Part shown: positions 1-10,172 of the stretch, one piece after another
How the letters are laid out: every line of letters starts with the position of its first letter
Position numbering within the stretch: the first letter of the stretch is position 1
Origin: Capra hircus
Taxonomy: Eukaryota > Chordata > Mammalia > Artiodactyla > Bovidae
Direction: 5' to 3'
NCBI RefSeq assembly: GCF_001704415.2
Contig: NC_030808.1
Span: forward strand, 135,609,089-135,673,088
Length of the DNA: 64,000 nt
Position numbers and translations under genes: made by a program
The notes under the pieces: model-generated
Seen by the model: only the letters and a program-made list of their open reading frames with translations
Database searches by the model: none
What the model was told of the DNA's origin: nothing

Positions 1-215
1 TGGCATGGCTCATAGTTTCACTGAGTTAGACAAGGCTGTGGTCCATGTGATCAGTTCGGTTAGTTTTCTGTGATTGTAGTTTTCATTCTGTCTGCCCTCT
101 GATGGATAAGGATGAGGCTTATGGAAGCTTCCTGATGGGAGAGTCTGACTGATGGGAAAACTGGTCTTGTTCTGATGGGCGGGGCCATGTTCAGTAAATC
201 TTTAATCCAGTTTTC
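1..215 (-). mobile_element. BovB 5'UTR variant fragment, antisense
   Basis: The stretch matches, position by position with scattered changes, the segment at about 5197-5405, which runs without a break from recognisable antisense BovB 5' leader sequence. It is therefore read as an antisense copy of a BovB 5'UTR variant, truncated by the window edge on the left. Similarity stops near 205-215. It has no coding potential. The family assignment rests on recall of ruminant genomic sequence and on the internal match, so the subfamily is uncertain. Confidence 0.55.
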
Positions 216-299
216 TGTTGAGGGGGATTATAAGTCACTTTATATGTGTGCATTTTCATAAATGTTACATGTGTGCATTTCATAAATATTCTCATCATG

Positions 300-512
300 C
301 AAAAAAAAATTATGCACTTTCACTCACTTTCTCTTTCAAGAGACTGAATCTTAAAAGTTCTCATCATATAAAAAACTTGTAACTATGTGGGGTGATTGAT
401 GTTAACTAAACTTATTGCAGTAATCATTCCACAATATATTCACAGATCAAATCATTATGATGTAACACAATGTTATATGTCAATTATATTGAAGTAAAAC
501 TGAGAAAAAAGA
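300..512 (+). mobile_element. L1 3' end (L1M-type)
   Basis: The block at about 380-512 has the layout of an older mammalian L1 3'UTR: a 'ggggtgattgatgttaact' style motif, 'gtcaattatattgaagtaaa' just before an A-rich tail at 500-515, and 'aaaagttctcatcat' upstream. It is non-coding and 5' truncated. The subfamily was not determined. Confidence 0.5.
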
Positions 513-594
513 AAACTCTTCTAATCAATCACTACCAGCTTTTATTTTCCAAAAATAACCACTGTAACACACCCCAACCAACCTACTCTTCCTA

Positions 595-1022
595 AATGTG
601 ACTGCAGCACTCCTACTGAAAGGTGAAGTCTGTTCCATCCCCTGGAATCTGGGTGGGTTTGTGACTATGGCTGACGTGATGCTACATGACTTCCGAGGCC
701 AGGTCATAAGAGATGGTACTGCTTCCTCCGAGTCCTTATTCTTGGTATTCCTCTCAGAAGTCAGCCACCATGCTGTGAGGAAGCTTGGGCAGTCCATGAA
801 GTGGCCCATCTGGAAAGGGGCTGAGGCCCTGGCCTTCAGTCCCAGCTTGAAGTCAACACCAACTGCCAGCCAGGGCAGTGAGCCATCCTCAGCCCTATGT
901 GGGCCACCCCAGCTGAGTCCAGGTGGAGTAGAGACAAGTAGAGACTAGATTTATGAGCAAAATGAATGATTAATGTTGAAGTTTTGAGGCAGTTTGTTAG
1001 GCAGTCATAGTAACTTGAATAC
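595..1022 (+). mobile_element. MLT1-like MaLR LTR
   Basis: Features shared with MLT1 LTRs occur in the expected order: a 'gaatctgggtgggtttgtga' type opening, a central 'caccatgctgtgaggaagct' motif near 767, and an end resembling 'gttttgaggcagtttgtta' at about 980-1000. This is a solo LTR of the ERVL-MaLR class. The open frames crossing it in both directions are incidental. It predates the ruminant elements around it. Confidence 0.6.
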
Positions 1023-1074
1023 TATCTTGGTAGAAGTGAAATTAAAGTTCTTCATTAAAAAAAAACCCTGGATT

Positions 1075-1239
1075 TAAACATCAGGGGTTTTAAGTGCTGG
1101 GGCTTAACAGGCTGATCTTGTCTTGGGTCCCCTACTTTTGTCTCCTGCCCAGATGCAAGGAAAGGGAACTAGCTCACTTCTGGGCGCCTTCTTCAGCATC
1201 AGGATTTCTCTAATCTATAGTTACAATTCCCACCCCCAG
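1075..1239. other. Unassigned DNA
   Basis: I see no gene, RNA or recognisable repeat in this stretch between the MLT1-like LTR and the SINE fragment. Confidence 0.4.
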
Positions 1240-1362
1240 AGGAGGGAATGGCTACCCACTCCAGTATTCTTGCCTAGAGAATTCATGGACTGAGGAGCCT
1301 GACAGGCTACAGTCCATGGGGTCGCAGTCAGACATGGCTGAGTGACTAACACTTCAACTTGA
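1240..1362 (+). mobile_element. Bov-tA / BOV-A fragment, 5' truncated
   Basis: The sequence holds the BovB-like part of ruminant SINEs: the 'actccagtattcttgcct' core and 'gctacagtccatggggtcgc', then a degraded 'gagtgactaac' end. The tRNA-like head is missing. No clear target-site duplication was found. Confidence 0.75.
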
Positions 1363-2099
1363 CATCAAAGAAGGGAAGGAACAAACGTGTACTAACAGGG
1401 GCATGAAGTTCCTGGCATCCAGGTACTTTGTGGACCAGGGCACAGATGGAATGAAGTGGAGGCTAGCATAAGGTGACCACACATTGAAGACATGAGTTCA
1501 AAGAGTATATATATGTATGTCTATATGGTGCCTACATATTGAAGACACACATGACCATTTGCTTTAAGGAGCTGTCATTCTGGAAGGGAAGAGAGTCATC
1601 TGTGACAGGGGAACAAACCTACACATCAAAGATGTTTTCTCAAAGACTTTCTCCAAACAACAGGGGTCAAAATTAGAGGAATGAAAAGGTCAGCTCAGTT
1701 TCTAATAAAATAACAGGATCGTTAATATTCAGGAAACATCTCCCTGACATCATGGGAAAGAACACAAATGCATCAGTCCAGACTGCTTTGTACTCTCCTA
1801 AACTAAAAGCAAAAGACTCATAAAAATGTTCCATGCTTTACAGTAGAGAACCTGACAGACACTACCTCAGCCAGGCGATCAAGGTCATGCTGATAATATG
1901 CACCCTGGATATGAAGACAGCACTTTACCTTTGTAGCTCTCCTTTCCCCTATATCCCAGGTCTAATGATAAGCAAAAGATCTGAAAATCCCAAATGAGGG
2001 TCATGCCACAAAATATCTGACCAGTACTCCTCACCAAGGTCATCAAAAATAAGGAAAGTCTGAGAAACTCACAGCCGAATGGTGTGTAAGGAGACACGA
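1363..2099. other. Unassigned DNA
   Basis: About 740 bp with no recognisable gene. The short open frame on the minus strand at 1885-2097 has no domain I know and no splice context. An old unrecognised repeat is possible. Confidence 0.4.
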
Positions 2100-2345
2100 C
2101 AACTAAATGTAATGTGGAATCCTGGCTGGGTTCCTGGAACAGAAGAAGGACACTGGGGGAAAATGAAGGAGATGTGAGTAAAGGTTTGGACTTCAGTTAA
2201 CAATAATGTATCAATACTGATGCATTAATTGTGATAGATGTACACCAGTATTGTAAGACACTGATTACAGTGGGAACCGGCTGCAGGCTATATAGAATCT
2301 CTCTGCTTTATTCTGCAATTTTTCTGTTAAGTTCAAAACTACCCT
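2100..2345 (+). mobile_element. Ancient retroposon 3' end, probably L1M-type
   Basis: The order 'acgacaactaaatgtaatgt', 'gggttcctggaacagaagaa' and then 'attctgcaatttttctgtta' is a widespread old mammalian repeat end that I believe is an L1 3'UTR. It is interrupted at 2346 by the CHR SINE. The class assignment is tentative. Confidence 0.35.
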
Positions 2346-2642
2346 GGGACTTCCCGGATGGTGCAGTGGACAAGAATCCATCAGCCAATGCAGGGGACAT
2401 GGGTTCGATCCCTGGTCCAGGAAGATTCTATATGCCGCAGAGCAGCTAGGTCTGTACACCATGACTACTAAGTCTGTGCTCTAGAGCCCGTGCTCAGCAA
2501 CATATTGCAATGAGAAGCCTGAATACTGCAGCAAAGAGTAGCCCTGGCTCACCGCAACTAGAGAAAAGCCTGCACACAGCGACGAAGAGCCAGTGCAGCC
2601 AAAAATAAATAAATAAAAGTTATGAAAAAAAAAAAAAAAACC
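2346..2642 (+). mobile_element. CHR-2-type SINE (tRNA-Glu derived)
   Basis: A near full-length cetartiodactyl SINE. It starts with the tRNA-related head containing the B-box-like 'gggttcgatccctggtcc', continues through 'gagcccgtgctcagcaacat', and ends in 'aaataaataaataaaagtt' plus an A-run at about 2625-2640. It was mobilised by an L1-type machinery. Divergence from the family consensus suggests an insertion older than the Bov-tA copies. Confidence 0.85.
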
Positions 2643-3080
2643 AACAAAAACCCAAAACAAAAATCTAGCCTGAGATTTAAAAAAAAGTTCCACAGAAGTA
2701 AGACAGCAGGGACAATGTGAGAGTGTGTCCTGGAAGGAAAGTTAGCTGAAGGGAGGTTTGCAGGCAACTTTCCCAGAGCCTTGGTGTTAGATCATGTGTC
2801 CACAGATGCATTTTGGAGCCCACTTACAGAGGGGAGTGACTATTGTCATATCTATCTATCCCCTCTGCTTCTCACCATTTAAAGTGTTCTCATACAGAGT
2901 GTGGAGTTTGGAGGGGAAATGGTCAGGGAGACTAACAGCCTGAACACATAGTTTTTTTAACCTGTTCAACTGAGGGATCAGTTTATATACATGCTACAGG
3001 TGTAATATAAACACTCTTGACCAAGGAAGCAGGCTGCATGGAAACCAAAGCTTATGTCTCATTACCACCGGGCTAAGTTG
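2643..3080. other. Unassigned DNA
   Basis: No gene or clear repeat recognised between the CHR SINE and the candidate LTR. It could contain more of the retroposon split by the CHR insertion or the start of the LTR U3. Confidence 0.35.
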
Positions 3081-3083
3081 CCC

Positions 3084-3735
3084 TGCTGTCTAAACATGAA
3101 AACTATGAGATATTGGATACGGTTATACAACCAATCAAAGTTTCTGCCCATATCGCTTTCCTGCTTGGATGCCTCTCCAAAAACCCAATCTGTCACCTTG
3201 TCTTGACAAGATCATGGTTCCTCAATTTGTCCAGTTGGAATTGGTGGCTCCCTGCCCAGTGCTCATAAGGCAATCTGCTCCAATTCATACATGGCCCTTT
3301 TCTCCACAGAAACCTTCAGCCAAGGGTGTCATGGGAGGTCAGGGATGGACCTGCGGTCAGTGGGATTTAGGTCCATCCTGGCTCTGGAAAGTCCTAATGG
3401 TGGGACCTCTGGCAGATGAATTCAGCTTTGTTTTCCTTCTTATATGTAAGGAAGATCATGCTAACTTAGTGTGCTTTCAGGGATGAGAACACGACACAGA
3501 GGCACAGAGGCCCCACTGAGGCCTGGATGCAACAGGTGAAAACTGTAGTTTTATCTTCTGCTACATTTGGGTCAGTTCTCCTGGGCTCCCTAATCCCGCT
3601 GCTCTCCACCCGGCTGCCCTTTCCCAATAAAGTCTCTTGCTTTGTCAGCACATGTGTCTCCTCGGGCAATTCATTTCTGAGTGTTAGACAAGAGCCCAGT
3701 TTCAGGCCCTGGAAGGGGTCCCTCTTCCTGCAACA
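3084..3735 (+). mobile_element. Candidate ERV (class I-like) LTR
   Basis: LTR-like signals lie in order: a CCAAT box within 'acaaccaatcaaag' near 3129, a pyrimidine-rich segment, and a polyadenylation signal AATAAA at 3626-3631 followed by a GT-rich element. The C-terminal part resembles the R-U5 of gammaretrovirus-like LTRs ('caataaagtctcttgcttt'). The left boundary is a guess and the right boundary at '...caaca' is inferred. No gag, pol or env sequence follows. A promoter of another kind is possible. Confidence is modest. Confidence 0.4.
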
Positions 3736-4260
3736 AATGGCAAGTCTGGTGGGATTCTCCTTCGCTGAGACTGACATCCTGACCACTCGGGGTACTCAGG
3801 GGCCAGCTTGCCTGCCAATGGACCAGACCCAGCGATTGCAACTGGGACCCTTTTGTCCCTGGTCTCCTCCTGACGCGGACAACTGGCCAGAGTGTCCCGA
3901 CCGGTAAGGAACAAGAGACTTTATTGTGCTCTCTCCCCTTCTCTCTCTCTTTCCTCTCCTTAACCCTTCTTATCCTTCTCTGTTTTTCTAGTCACCTGGT
4001 CCTGGACGCAGGAATCTGGTCTAAGGGCCCTCAGCCTGAGCTGAGGATAGGAGACTGATCACCTCCTCTTGGCAGAGAACTCGAATTCTGGTTCTGGTCT
4101 GGTCTGATTTCTGGTAGGGCCGAGTTCCAGTTCTCCCTTCTCTGGAGGCCCAGGGAAAAGTCCCATAATGCCTAGGTATCTGTAGGTGGCAGGAGACGTC
4201 TGTAAGGCCACCCCTTTCGCATTCCCTCTCCCGCCTCCTTCCCCTTCTTCTTTCAACCTG
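3736..4260 (+). mobile_element. Possible ERV leader segment
   Basis: This segment directly follows the candidate U5. It has a GTAAGG donor-like site at 3904, a long pyrimidine tract at 3925-3990 and a TAG acceptor-like end at 3991. No convincing tRNA primer-binding site could be read next to the LTR end. The similarity to a retroviral leader is one of composition and order, not of an identified family. Confidence 0.3.
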
Positions 4261-4357
4261 GCTTCCTTTCCTCCCTTGAAATCTTTGATGTTAGTATTTG
4301 GATCTGAAGTTCTGTGTCTCTATAGGAGGTTTTCTGAGAGACTGTATTCTTGTATTT

Positions 4358-4574
4358 AAGGGCTTCCCTGGTGGTGCAGAGGTTAAAGTGTCTGCCTGCA
4401 ATGTGGGAGACCTGGGTTCGATCCCTGGGTCGGGAAGATCCCCTGGAGAAGGAAATGGCAACCCACTCCAGTACTCTTGCCTGGAGAATCCCATGGACGG
4501 AGGAGCTTGGTGGGCTACAGTCCACGGGTTGCAAAGAGTCGGACACGACTTCACTTTCACTTTCACTTTCACAT
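4358..4574 (+). mobile_element. Bov-tA2 SINE
   Basis: A full-length copy. The tRNA-Glu-like head starts at 'ggcttccctggtggtgcag', the B-box-like 'ggttcgatccctgggtcg' is at about 4415, and the BovB-like body ends in the repeat 'cactttcactttcacttt'. Well preserved, so relatively young. No exact target-site duplication could be read. Confidence 0.9.
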
Positions 4575-4579
4575 TTGGG

Positions 4580-5087
4580 TCAGTCCCCTAGGGCCATGAG
4601 CTTCTTCAGCATCTTGAACCCTAGAACTTAGTTCACTGACTTGTACTAGGGGCACAACAATGTTTTCTGTAAAAGATGAGAGGGTAAAAGATGACTTAGA
4701 GGATTCCAATCATTTAAGGTATTTGCAGCAGAATGCTTGCCACAAATTATAGATATTTATTTTGAAGACAATGTCAACAGAAGAAAACAGTACGAGTCCT
4801 GAGATGTGGCATTACGGTTGTGTGTGTGTGTGTGTGTGTGTGTGTACGTACAGGCACACATATCTAGTTTTCACTTTGCTTATCTTAACGATTAACATTA
4901 ATAGGTTCAAATGGACACACATCACACAAGCAGGAGCCAGAAGAAAGCTGAGATGCATGGAACCAGCTTCCTGCAGATCCTCCCAAGACCCCCTCCCACT
5001 GCTGCCAGCTCTGGTCCTCATCCCCTAAGCAAATCAGCCTTCGTGCCTTTCCAGAGTTCTAACTGGTGATGTCTTTTTTGGCTTTCC
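4580..5087. other. Unassigned DNA
   Basis: No gene recognised. It contains the TG microsatellite. The open frames here are short and arise partly from that microsatellite. Confidence 0.4.
4819..4845. repeat. (TG)n microsatellite
   Basis: An uninterrupted TG run of about 13 units, followed by 'tacgtacaggcacaca'. Likely length-polymorphic. Confidence 0.95.
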
Positions 5088-5971
5088 ATACTGTTCACGG
5101 GGTTCTCAAGGCAAGAATACTGAAATGGTTTACAATTCCCTTCTTCAGGACCACGTTTTGTCAGAACTCTCCCCGATGATCCGTCCGCCTTGGGTGTCTC
5201 ATAGTTTCACTGAGTTAGACAAGGCTGTGGTCCATGTGATCAGCTTGATTAGTTTTCTGTGACTGTGGTTTTCATTCTGTCAGCTCTCTGACAGATAAGG
5301 ATAAGAGGCTTATGGAAGCTTCCTGATAGGAGAGACTGACTGTGAGGAAAACTGGGTCTTGTTCTGATGGGTGGGGCCATGCTCAGTAAATCTTTAATCC
5401 AATTTAGGGCTATGTTCCCTCCCTGTTGTTTGACCTGAGACCAAACTCTGGTGGAGGTAATGAAGATAATGGTGATGTCCTTCAAAAGGTCCCATGCACG
5501 CACTGCCGCACTTAGTGCCCCCGACCCTGCAGGAGGCCACCGCTGACCCACCACCGGAGACTCCTGGACACTCACAGGCAAGTCTGGGTCAGTCTCCTGT
5601 GGGGTCACTGCTCCTTTCTCCTGACTCCTGGTGCACACAAGGGTTTTTGTGCCCTCCAAGAGTCTGTTTCCCCAGTCCTGTGGAAGTTCTGTAGTTAAAT
5701 CCCACTGGCCTCCAAAGTCAAATTCTCCGGGGATTCTCAGTCCCTTTGTCAGATCCCCAGGTGGGGAAATCTGTTGTAGGTCCTAGAACTTTCTTAACAC
5801 TGTGAGAATTTCTTTGGTATAATTGTTCTGCAGTTTGTGGGTCACCTGCTTGGCGGCTCTATGATGGGGTTAATGGTGACCTCCTCCAAGAGGGCTTATG
5901 CCACAGGCTGTGTGACCCAGGTGGCTGCACCCAGAGCCCCTATCTCTGCAGCAGGCCACTGCTGACCCATA
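5088..5971 (-). mobile_element. BovB 5'UTR, inverted 5' segment
   Basis: Read on the minus strand, the left end (5088-5165) is the well-known BovB leader with 'cagtattcttgccttgagaa' and 'gtccactggagaaggg'-like sequence. The rest continues upstream into a long 5'UTR variant. The 5' extremity abuts the sense BovB RT segment that starts near 5972. The two parts together have the order expected after 5' inversion by twin priming, with about 2 kb of internal sequence missing. Confidence 0.6.
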
Positions 5972-6851
5972 TCTCACATGCTAGCAAAATAATGCTCAAA
6001 TTTTTCCAAGCCAGGCTTCAACAGTAGGTGAACTGTGAACTTCCAGATGTTCAAGCTCGATTTAGAAAAGGCTGAGGAAGCAGAGATTAAATTGCCAACA
6101 TCCTTTAGATCACAGAAAAAGGAAGAGAGTTCCAGAAAAACATCTACTTCTGCTTTACTGATTATGCCAAAGCCTTTGACTGTGTAGATCACAACAAACT
6201 GTGGAAAATTCTTCAAGAGACGGGAATACCAGACCACCTTACCTGCCTCTGAGAAATCTGTATGCAGGTTAAGAAGCAACACTTAGAACAGGACATGGAA
6301 CAACAGACCAGTTCCAAATTGGGATGGGAGTACGTCAAGGCTGTATACTGTCACCCTGCTTATTTAACTTATATGCAGAGAACATCATGCAAAATGCTTG
6401 GCTGGATGAAGCACAAGCTGGAGTCAAGACTGCCAGGAGAAATATCAATAACCTCAGATATGCAGATGACACCATCCTTATGGCAGAAAGTGAAGAGAAA
6501 TGAAAAAGCCCTTGATGAAGTGAAAGAGGAGAGTGAAAAAGCTGGCTCAAAACTCAACATTCAGAAAACTAAGATCATGGCATCTGATACCATCACTTCA
6601 TGGCAAATAGCTGGAGAAACAATGAAAACAGTGACAGACTATTTTCCTCGGCTTCAAAATCACTGCAGATGGTGACAATAGCCATGAAATTAAAGAGTAC
6701 TTGCTCCTTGGAAGAAAAGCTATGACCAACCTAGACAGCAATATTAAAAAGCAGAGACATTACTTTGTCGACAAAGGTCTGTCTAGTCAAAGCTATGATT
6801 TTTCCAGTAGTCATGTATGGATGTGAGAGTTGGACTATAAAGAAAGCTGAG
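5972..6851 (+). mobile_element. BovB RT-domain remnant (first part)
   Basis: The sense BovB body begins with the equivalent of 'catgctagtaaagtaatgct'. Frames still show the RT segment 'DYAKAFDCVDHNKLW', here split by stop codons and shifts, and a motif around 6455 equivalent to LRYADDT. The copy is dead: the longest open piece is only 137 codons and mixes frames. It is interrupted at 6852 by a young L1 and resumes at 7171. Confidence 0.85.
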
Positions 6852-7170
6852 AATGATGACCCTATATGCAAGACAGCAAAAGGGACACAGATATAAAGAA
6901 CAGACTTTTGGACTCTGTGGGAGAAGGTGAGGGTGGGATGATTTGAGAGAATAGCATTGAACCATGTATATTACCATATGTGAAACAGATCACCAGTCCA
7001 AGTTTGATGCATGGAACAGGGCACTCAAAGCTGGTGCACTGGGACAACCCAAAGGGGTGGGAAAGGGATGGAGGTGGGAGGGGAGTTCAGGATGGGGTAC
7101 ACATGTACACCTGTGGCTGATTCATGTCAATGTATGGCAAAAACCACCACAATATGTTAAAAAAAAAAAA
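6852..7170 (+). mobile_element. Young ruminant L1 3'UTR insertion
   Basis: A 319-bp severely 5'-truncated L1 with the ruminant L1 3'UTR ('gggagaaggtgagggtggga', 'ctggtgcactgggacaaccc', 'gattcatgtcaatgtatggc') and an A-tail at 7159-7170. It is flanked by near-identical duplications 'gaaagctgag' (6842-6851) and 'ggaagctgag' (7171-7180), one mismatch in ten, so it jumped into the BovB copy after that copy had landed. Confidence 0.85.
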
Positions 7171-7553
7171 GGAAGCTGAGCACTGAATAACTGATGCTTT
7201 TGAACTGTGGTTTTGGAGAAGACTCTTGAGACTTCCTTGGACTGCAAGGAGATCAAACCAGTCGATCCTTAAAGAAATAAGTCCTGAATATTCATTGGAA
7301 GGACTGATGCTGAAGCTGAAATTCTAATCCTTTGGCCACCTGATGTGAAGAACTGACTCACTGGGAAAGATGCTGATGCTGGGCAAGATTGAGAGAAGGG
7401 GACATCAGAGGATGAGATGGTTGGATGGCATCACTGACTTGATGGACATGAGTTTGAGCAAGCTCTGGGAGTTGGTGATGGACAGCGAAGCCTGGCATGC
7501 TGCAGTACATGGGTCACAAAGAGTGGGACACAACTGAACGATTGAACTGAACT
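7171..7553 (+). mobile_element. BovB 3' end (second part)
   Basis: Continuation of the BovB copy after the L1 insertion: 'gaagactcttgagacttcct', the 'gttggtgatggacagcgaag' segment, and the family's ACTGA-repeat end near 7535-7553. Non-functional C-terminal remnant. Confidence 0.85.
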
Positions 7554-7934
7554 GGTGATATGAGAGTGTTTGCCAGGACTTGGGATTTACAGACAAGTGC
7601 CAGCTTTGGCTTGCTGACTCAAGGTGTATCCTCTTGGGAGGGTTGGATGAAAGCAGGAAGGAAGGAGGGTTTGTATTTGATGGTGCTGGCAAGGCAGCCC
7701 ATGGGGGCTCAACGTGTCTTAGAAGCCATGGTACTCTGAACCTGTGGCTCCTAGAAACCCAGTAAAATGACTCCCCTGGAATCTGTAGCCCCACAGCCTG
7801 GGGTCTGGTCCAGTGAGCACCTCAGCAACTATAACAGGATCTCTCGACCCCAGGGGAGCCCTGGTGAGTTCCAGGACCTGCCTGAAGAGGCTGAGGTACC
7901 TGCTTGAGCACAGAGGCATCTGTCTACCCTCAGC
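7554..7934. other. Unassigned DNA
   Basis: No gene or repeat recognised between the BovB end and the next SINE. Confidence 0.4.
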
Positions 7935-8161
7935 TCATGTGTCTGTGCTAAGTCACTGCAGTTGTTCCTGACTCTTTGCGACCCTATGGACTGTAGCTCA
8001 CCAGGCTTCCTCTGTCTGTGGGATTCTCCAGGCAAGAATACTGGAGTCGGTTGCCATTTTCTCCTCCAGGGGATCTTTCTGACCCAGGGATTGAACCCAT
8101 GTCTCCTGTGTGTTCAACAACTCAGGAGGGTTCTTTACCATTAGTGGCACCTGGGAACCCC
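7935..8161 (-). mobile_element. Bov-tA SINE, antisense
   Basis: The reverse complement carries the full Bov-tA: the tRNA-like head at the right end ('cacctgggaacc' side) and the BovB-like body at the left ('gactctttgcgaccctatgg'). Several substitutions make it moderately old. Confidence 0.85.
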
Positions 8162-8810
8162 AGCCCCAGCTCAGAACTCTCCAAAGCCAGGAGGAGAAGA
8201 AAAAGAGTGCTGGCCTGATCACATCTGAGAGTCACTTACCTAAAAAGGACATTAGGGCTTTTGACCCGACATCCTCTAGGGCTTGCTAACAGTCTGGTGT
8301 CATCTTTCAGCACCTGCTCCTCCACTCGAAAGAGTTTGCCAAGGAGAGAAGGGAAGAGGATGAGGGGTGAGGCTGGCAGGGATGTAGCAGGGGCAGTGGG
8401 AAGGTGCCTGGGGGGAGGGGTAGGCAGCCGGGGTGATAGGGGACTGACTGACGTCAAGACTGGTGTCTGCTCTCTGTGGCATTGGCTGCATGGCTCCTGG
8501 GCTCGAGGCAGCTTGGTATTCTGGCCCAGCTCCTGTTGGGGGGCTGCAGGCTAGTTGGCACTACTCTCTGGTTGCAAAAGGTTCACCGCTTATTCCAGTT
8601 TGCCTGGAACAAAAAGGCTCAGGCAACACAGCTGTGCATCCTTGTGAAACTGTCTAATTTCCCATGTCAAGGCAGGATACCTACACTCCAAGGTATAATT
8701 AGGCTTTGGGCATGACTTAGTTTTCACAACTGAATTCTGAAAGTCAGCTCTCCAGGCTGCGTGTGCCTGGTGATGAAAGCTTCCCTCCTATCTCGTCCCT
8801 CCTTCTCTCC
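8162..8810. other. Unassigned, GC-richer DNA with a candidate exon
   Basis: This non-repetitive stretch is richer in G and C than its surroundings. On the minus strand, 8407 down to 8240 is a 168-bp segment open in one frame, preceded by a pyrimidine-rich CCCCAG acceptor and followed by a strong GTAAGTGA donor. The predicted peptide contains 'GKLFRVEEQVLKDDTRLLAS' and is not a protein I recognise. It may be an exon of an unknown gene or chance. Confidence 0.25.
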
Positions 8811-8814
8811 AACA

Positions 8815-8945
8815 TCTCCATTTATTGAGCACCTACTATGTGCCAGGCAGTAACTCTACTAAGAAATTTTTATGTCATCTTACTCAATCTTCACAAAACT
8901 CTCTGAGATAAGAAAGAACACGTCTCAACCCATGTTCCATATAAT
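8815..8945 (-). mobile_element. MIR SINE, antisense
   Basis: The diagnostic MIR core is readable in antisense: 'tttattgagcacctactatg' then 'tgccaggcag', and the 'cttactcaatcttcacaaaa' segment with 'gagataag'. An ancient mammalian SINE. Confidence 0.8.
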
Positions 8946-9274
8946 GATAAGGGTACTCACCCTTCACCTCCTTATTATTCTCTTTTGGAGTAAAGGTCTG
9001 TGGGTATAGGTAACTAAATAATTCAATGTGGACTTGGAGGTAGTTTTTTTGGAGGAAAAAATAATAAAAACATCTTGTTTACATCAAGCCAAGTGTTCTG
9101 ATGAGAATACAGAACAAAGAGGGAACAACAGAAGGTGGGTTGCAAGGCAGGACTATTTTGGATGGAACACATTTTATGTGCTGTGGCTTGCAGGGAACCT
9201 ACCAAAGCTGGAGGAACCCAGGAAGGCTTCCTGGAGGAAAATCCACAGCCTCTGACTACCATTCCACCATCCAC

Positions 9275-9330
9275 CCATTTTCTTCATTCACACGTTCAAC
9301 AAACATCTACTGAGGGCTAAGTGTGGCTTT
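9275..9330 (-). mobile_element. Short MIR/L2 end, antisense
   Basis: 'ttcattcacacgttcaacaa' followed by 'acatctactgagggctaa' resembles the antisense 3' end shared by L2 and MIR families. Too short for a firm assignment. Confidence 0.35.
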
Positions 9331-9574
9331 CGTTTCTTGGATAAACTGGCATCCTGATCTCAGCCACGGAGATGGCTGCCATTACCTCATTCCCTACCAT
9401 GGCTAATACAATGCATCTTGGCAGAGAAAATTCTGAAAAGGTCAGTTTATTTATGGGTGGGAAACACTTTATAGTGTGCTAATGTCCACTATTATGTATA
9501 TGTATGTATGGACATACATGTATTATGTATGTCCACTATAATGTAAGACACATATTTATTAAGCCTTCTTATAT

Positions 9575-9705
9575 TTATACTTCACTCCTGAAAACTGATA
9601 CATATTCATAAAAGCTTTTGTGAGATGGGTATCATTCCTGAAAACTGAGGTTCACAGAGGTTAAAGGATTTACTCAAAAATCACAAAACTCAAGGGGGAC
9701 CCATG
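9575..9705 (-). mobile_element. MIR SINE, antisense
   Basis: 'gaaaactgaggttcacagag' and 'gttaaaggatttactcaaaa' correspond to the antisense MIR segment that covers the region after the tRNA head. Old and degraded. Confidence 0.55.
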
Positions 9706-9887
9706 ATATGCATGCATATTTCTGTTTTTCTCTACCTTCCTTCTTTTCCATTTTCAGTGGACATTGCCAGCTGCAAAAGCCCTTTAGTGATAACATTTGA
9801 TTACTCCCAGCAAGCACACCACCTGGCAAAGGACTCCTAACTTCAGTAGGCCTTGGAGAAGATAAGTGGGTGACTATGCAGAGTCAG

Positions 9888-10160
9888 TGGAGAAGGCAAT
9901 GGGACCCCACTCCAGGACTCTTGCCTGGAAAATCCCATGGATGGAGGAGCCTGGAAGGCTGCAGTCCATGGGGTCTCTGAGGGTCAGACACAACTGAGCG
10001 ACTTCACTTTCACTTTTCACTTTCATGCATTGGAGAATGAAATGGCAACTCACTCCAGTATTCTTGCCTGGAGAATCCCAGGGATGGGGGAGCCTGGTGG
10101 GCTGCTGTCTATGGGGTCTCACAGAGTTGGACATGACTGAAGTGACTTAGCAGCAACAGC
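9888..10160 (+). mobile_element. BOV-A2 dimeric SINE with TSD
   Basis: Two Bov-A units in tandem (9888-10025 and 10026-10160), each with the 'actcttgcctgg' core and a 'gacttcac'/'gacttagcagca' end. It is bracketed by 'atgcagagtcag' (9876-9887) and 'atgcagaatcag' (10161-10172), identical at 11 of 12 positions, so both ends are intact. It lacks the tRNA head of Bov-tA. Confidence 0.9.
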
Positions 10161-10172
10161 ATGCAGAATCAG

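Noticed and set aside
598..948. 116-codon open frame
   Set aside because: Lies entirely within an MLT1-like LTR; the opposite strand is open as well, as expected for chance.
3527..3907. 126-codon open frame across the candidate LTR
   Set aside because: Covers R-U5-like sequence with a polyadenylation signal in it; no protein family recognised and the opposite strand is equally open.
4560..4590. 'acatttgggtcagt' at 4570 repeats the motif at 3563, suggesting a second LTR
   Set aside because: The match is about 14 bp and does not extend on either side; no second LTR follows.
8312..8365. Plus-strand frame with 'LHSKEFAKERREED', recalling the EFAKER segment of voltage-gated calcium channels, after an AG acceptor-like site
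   Set aside because: Only about six residues match, the frame stops shortly after, and the expected neighbouring channel sequence is absent.
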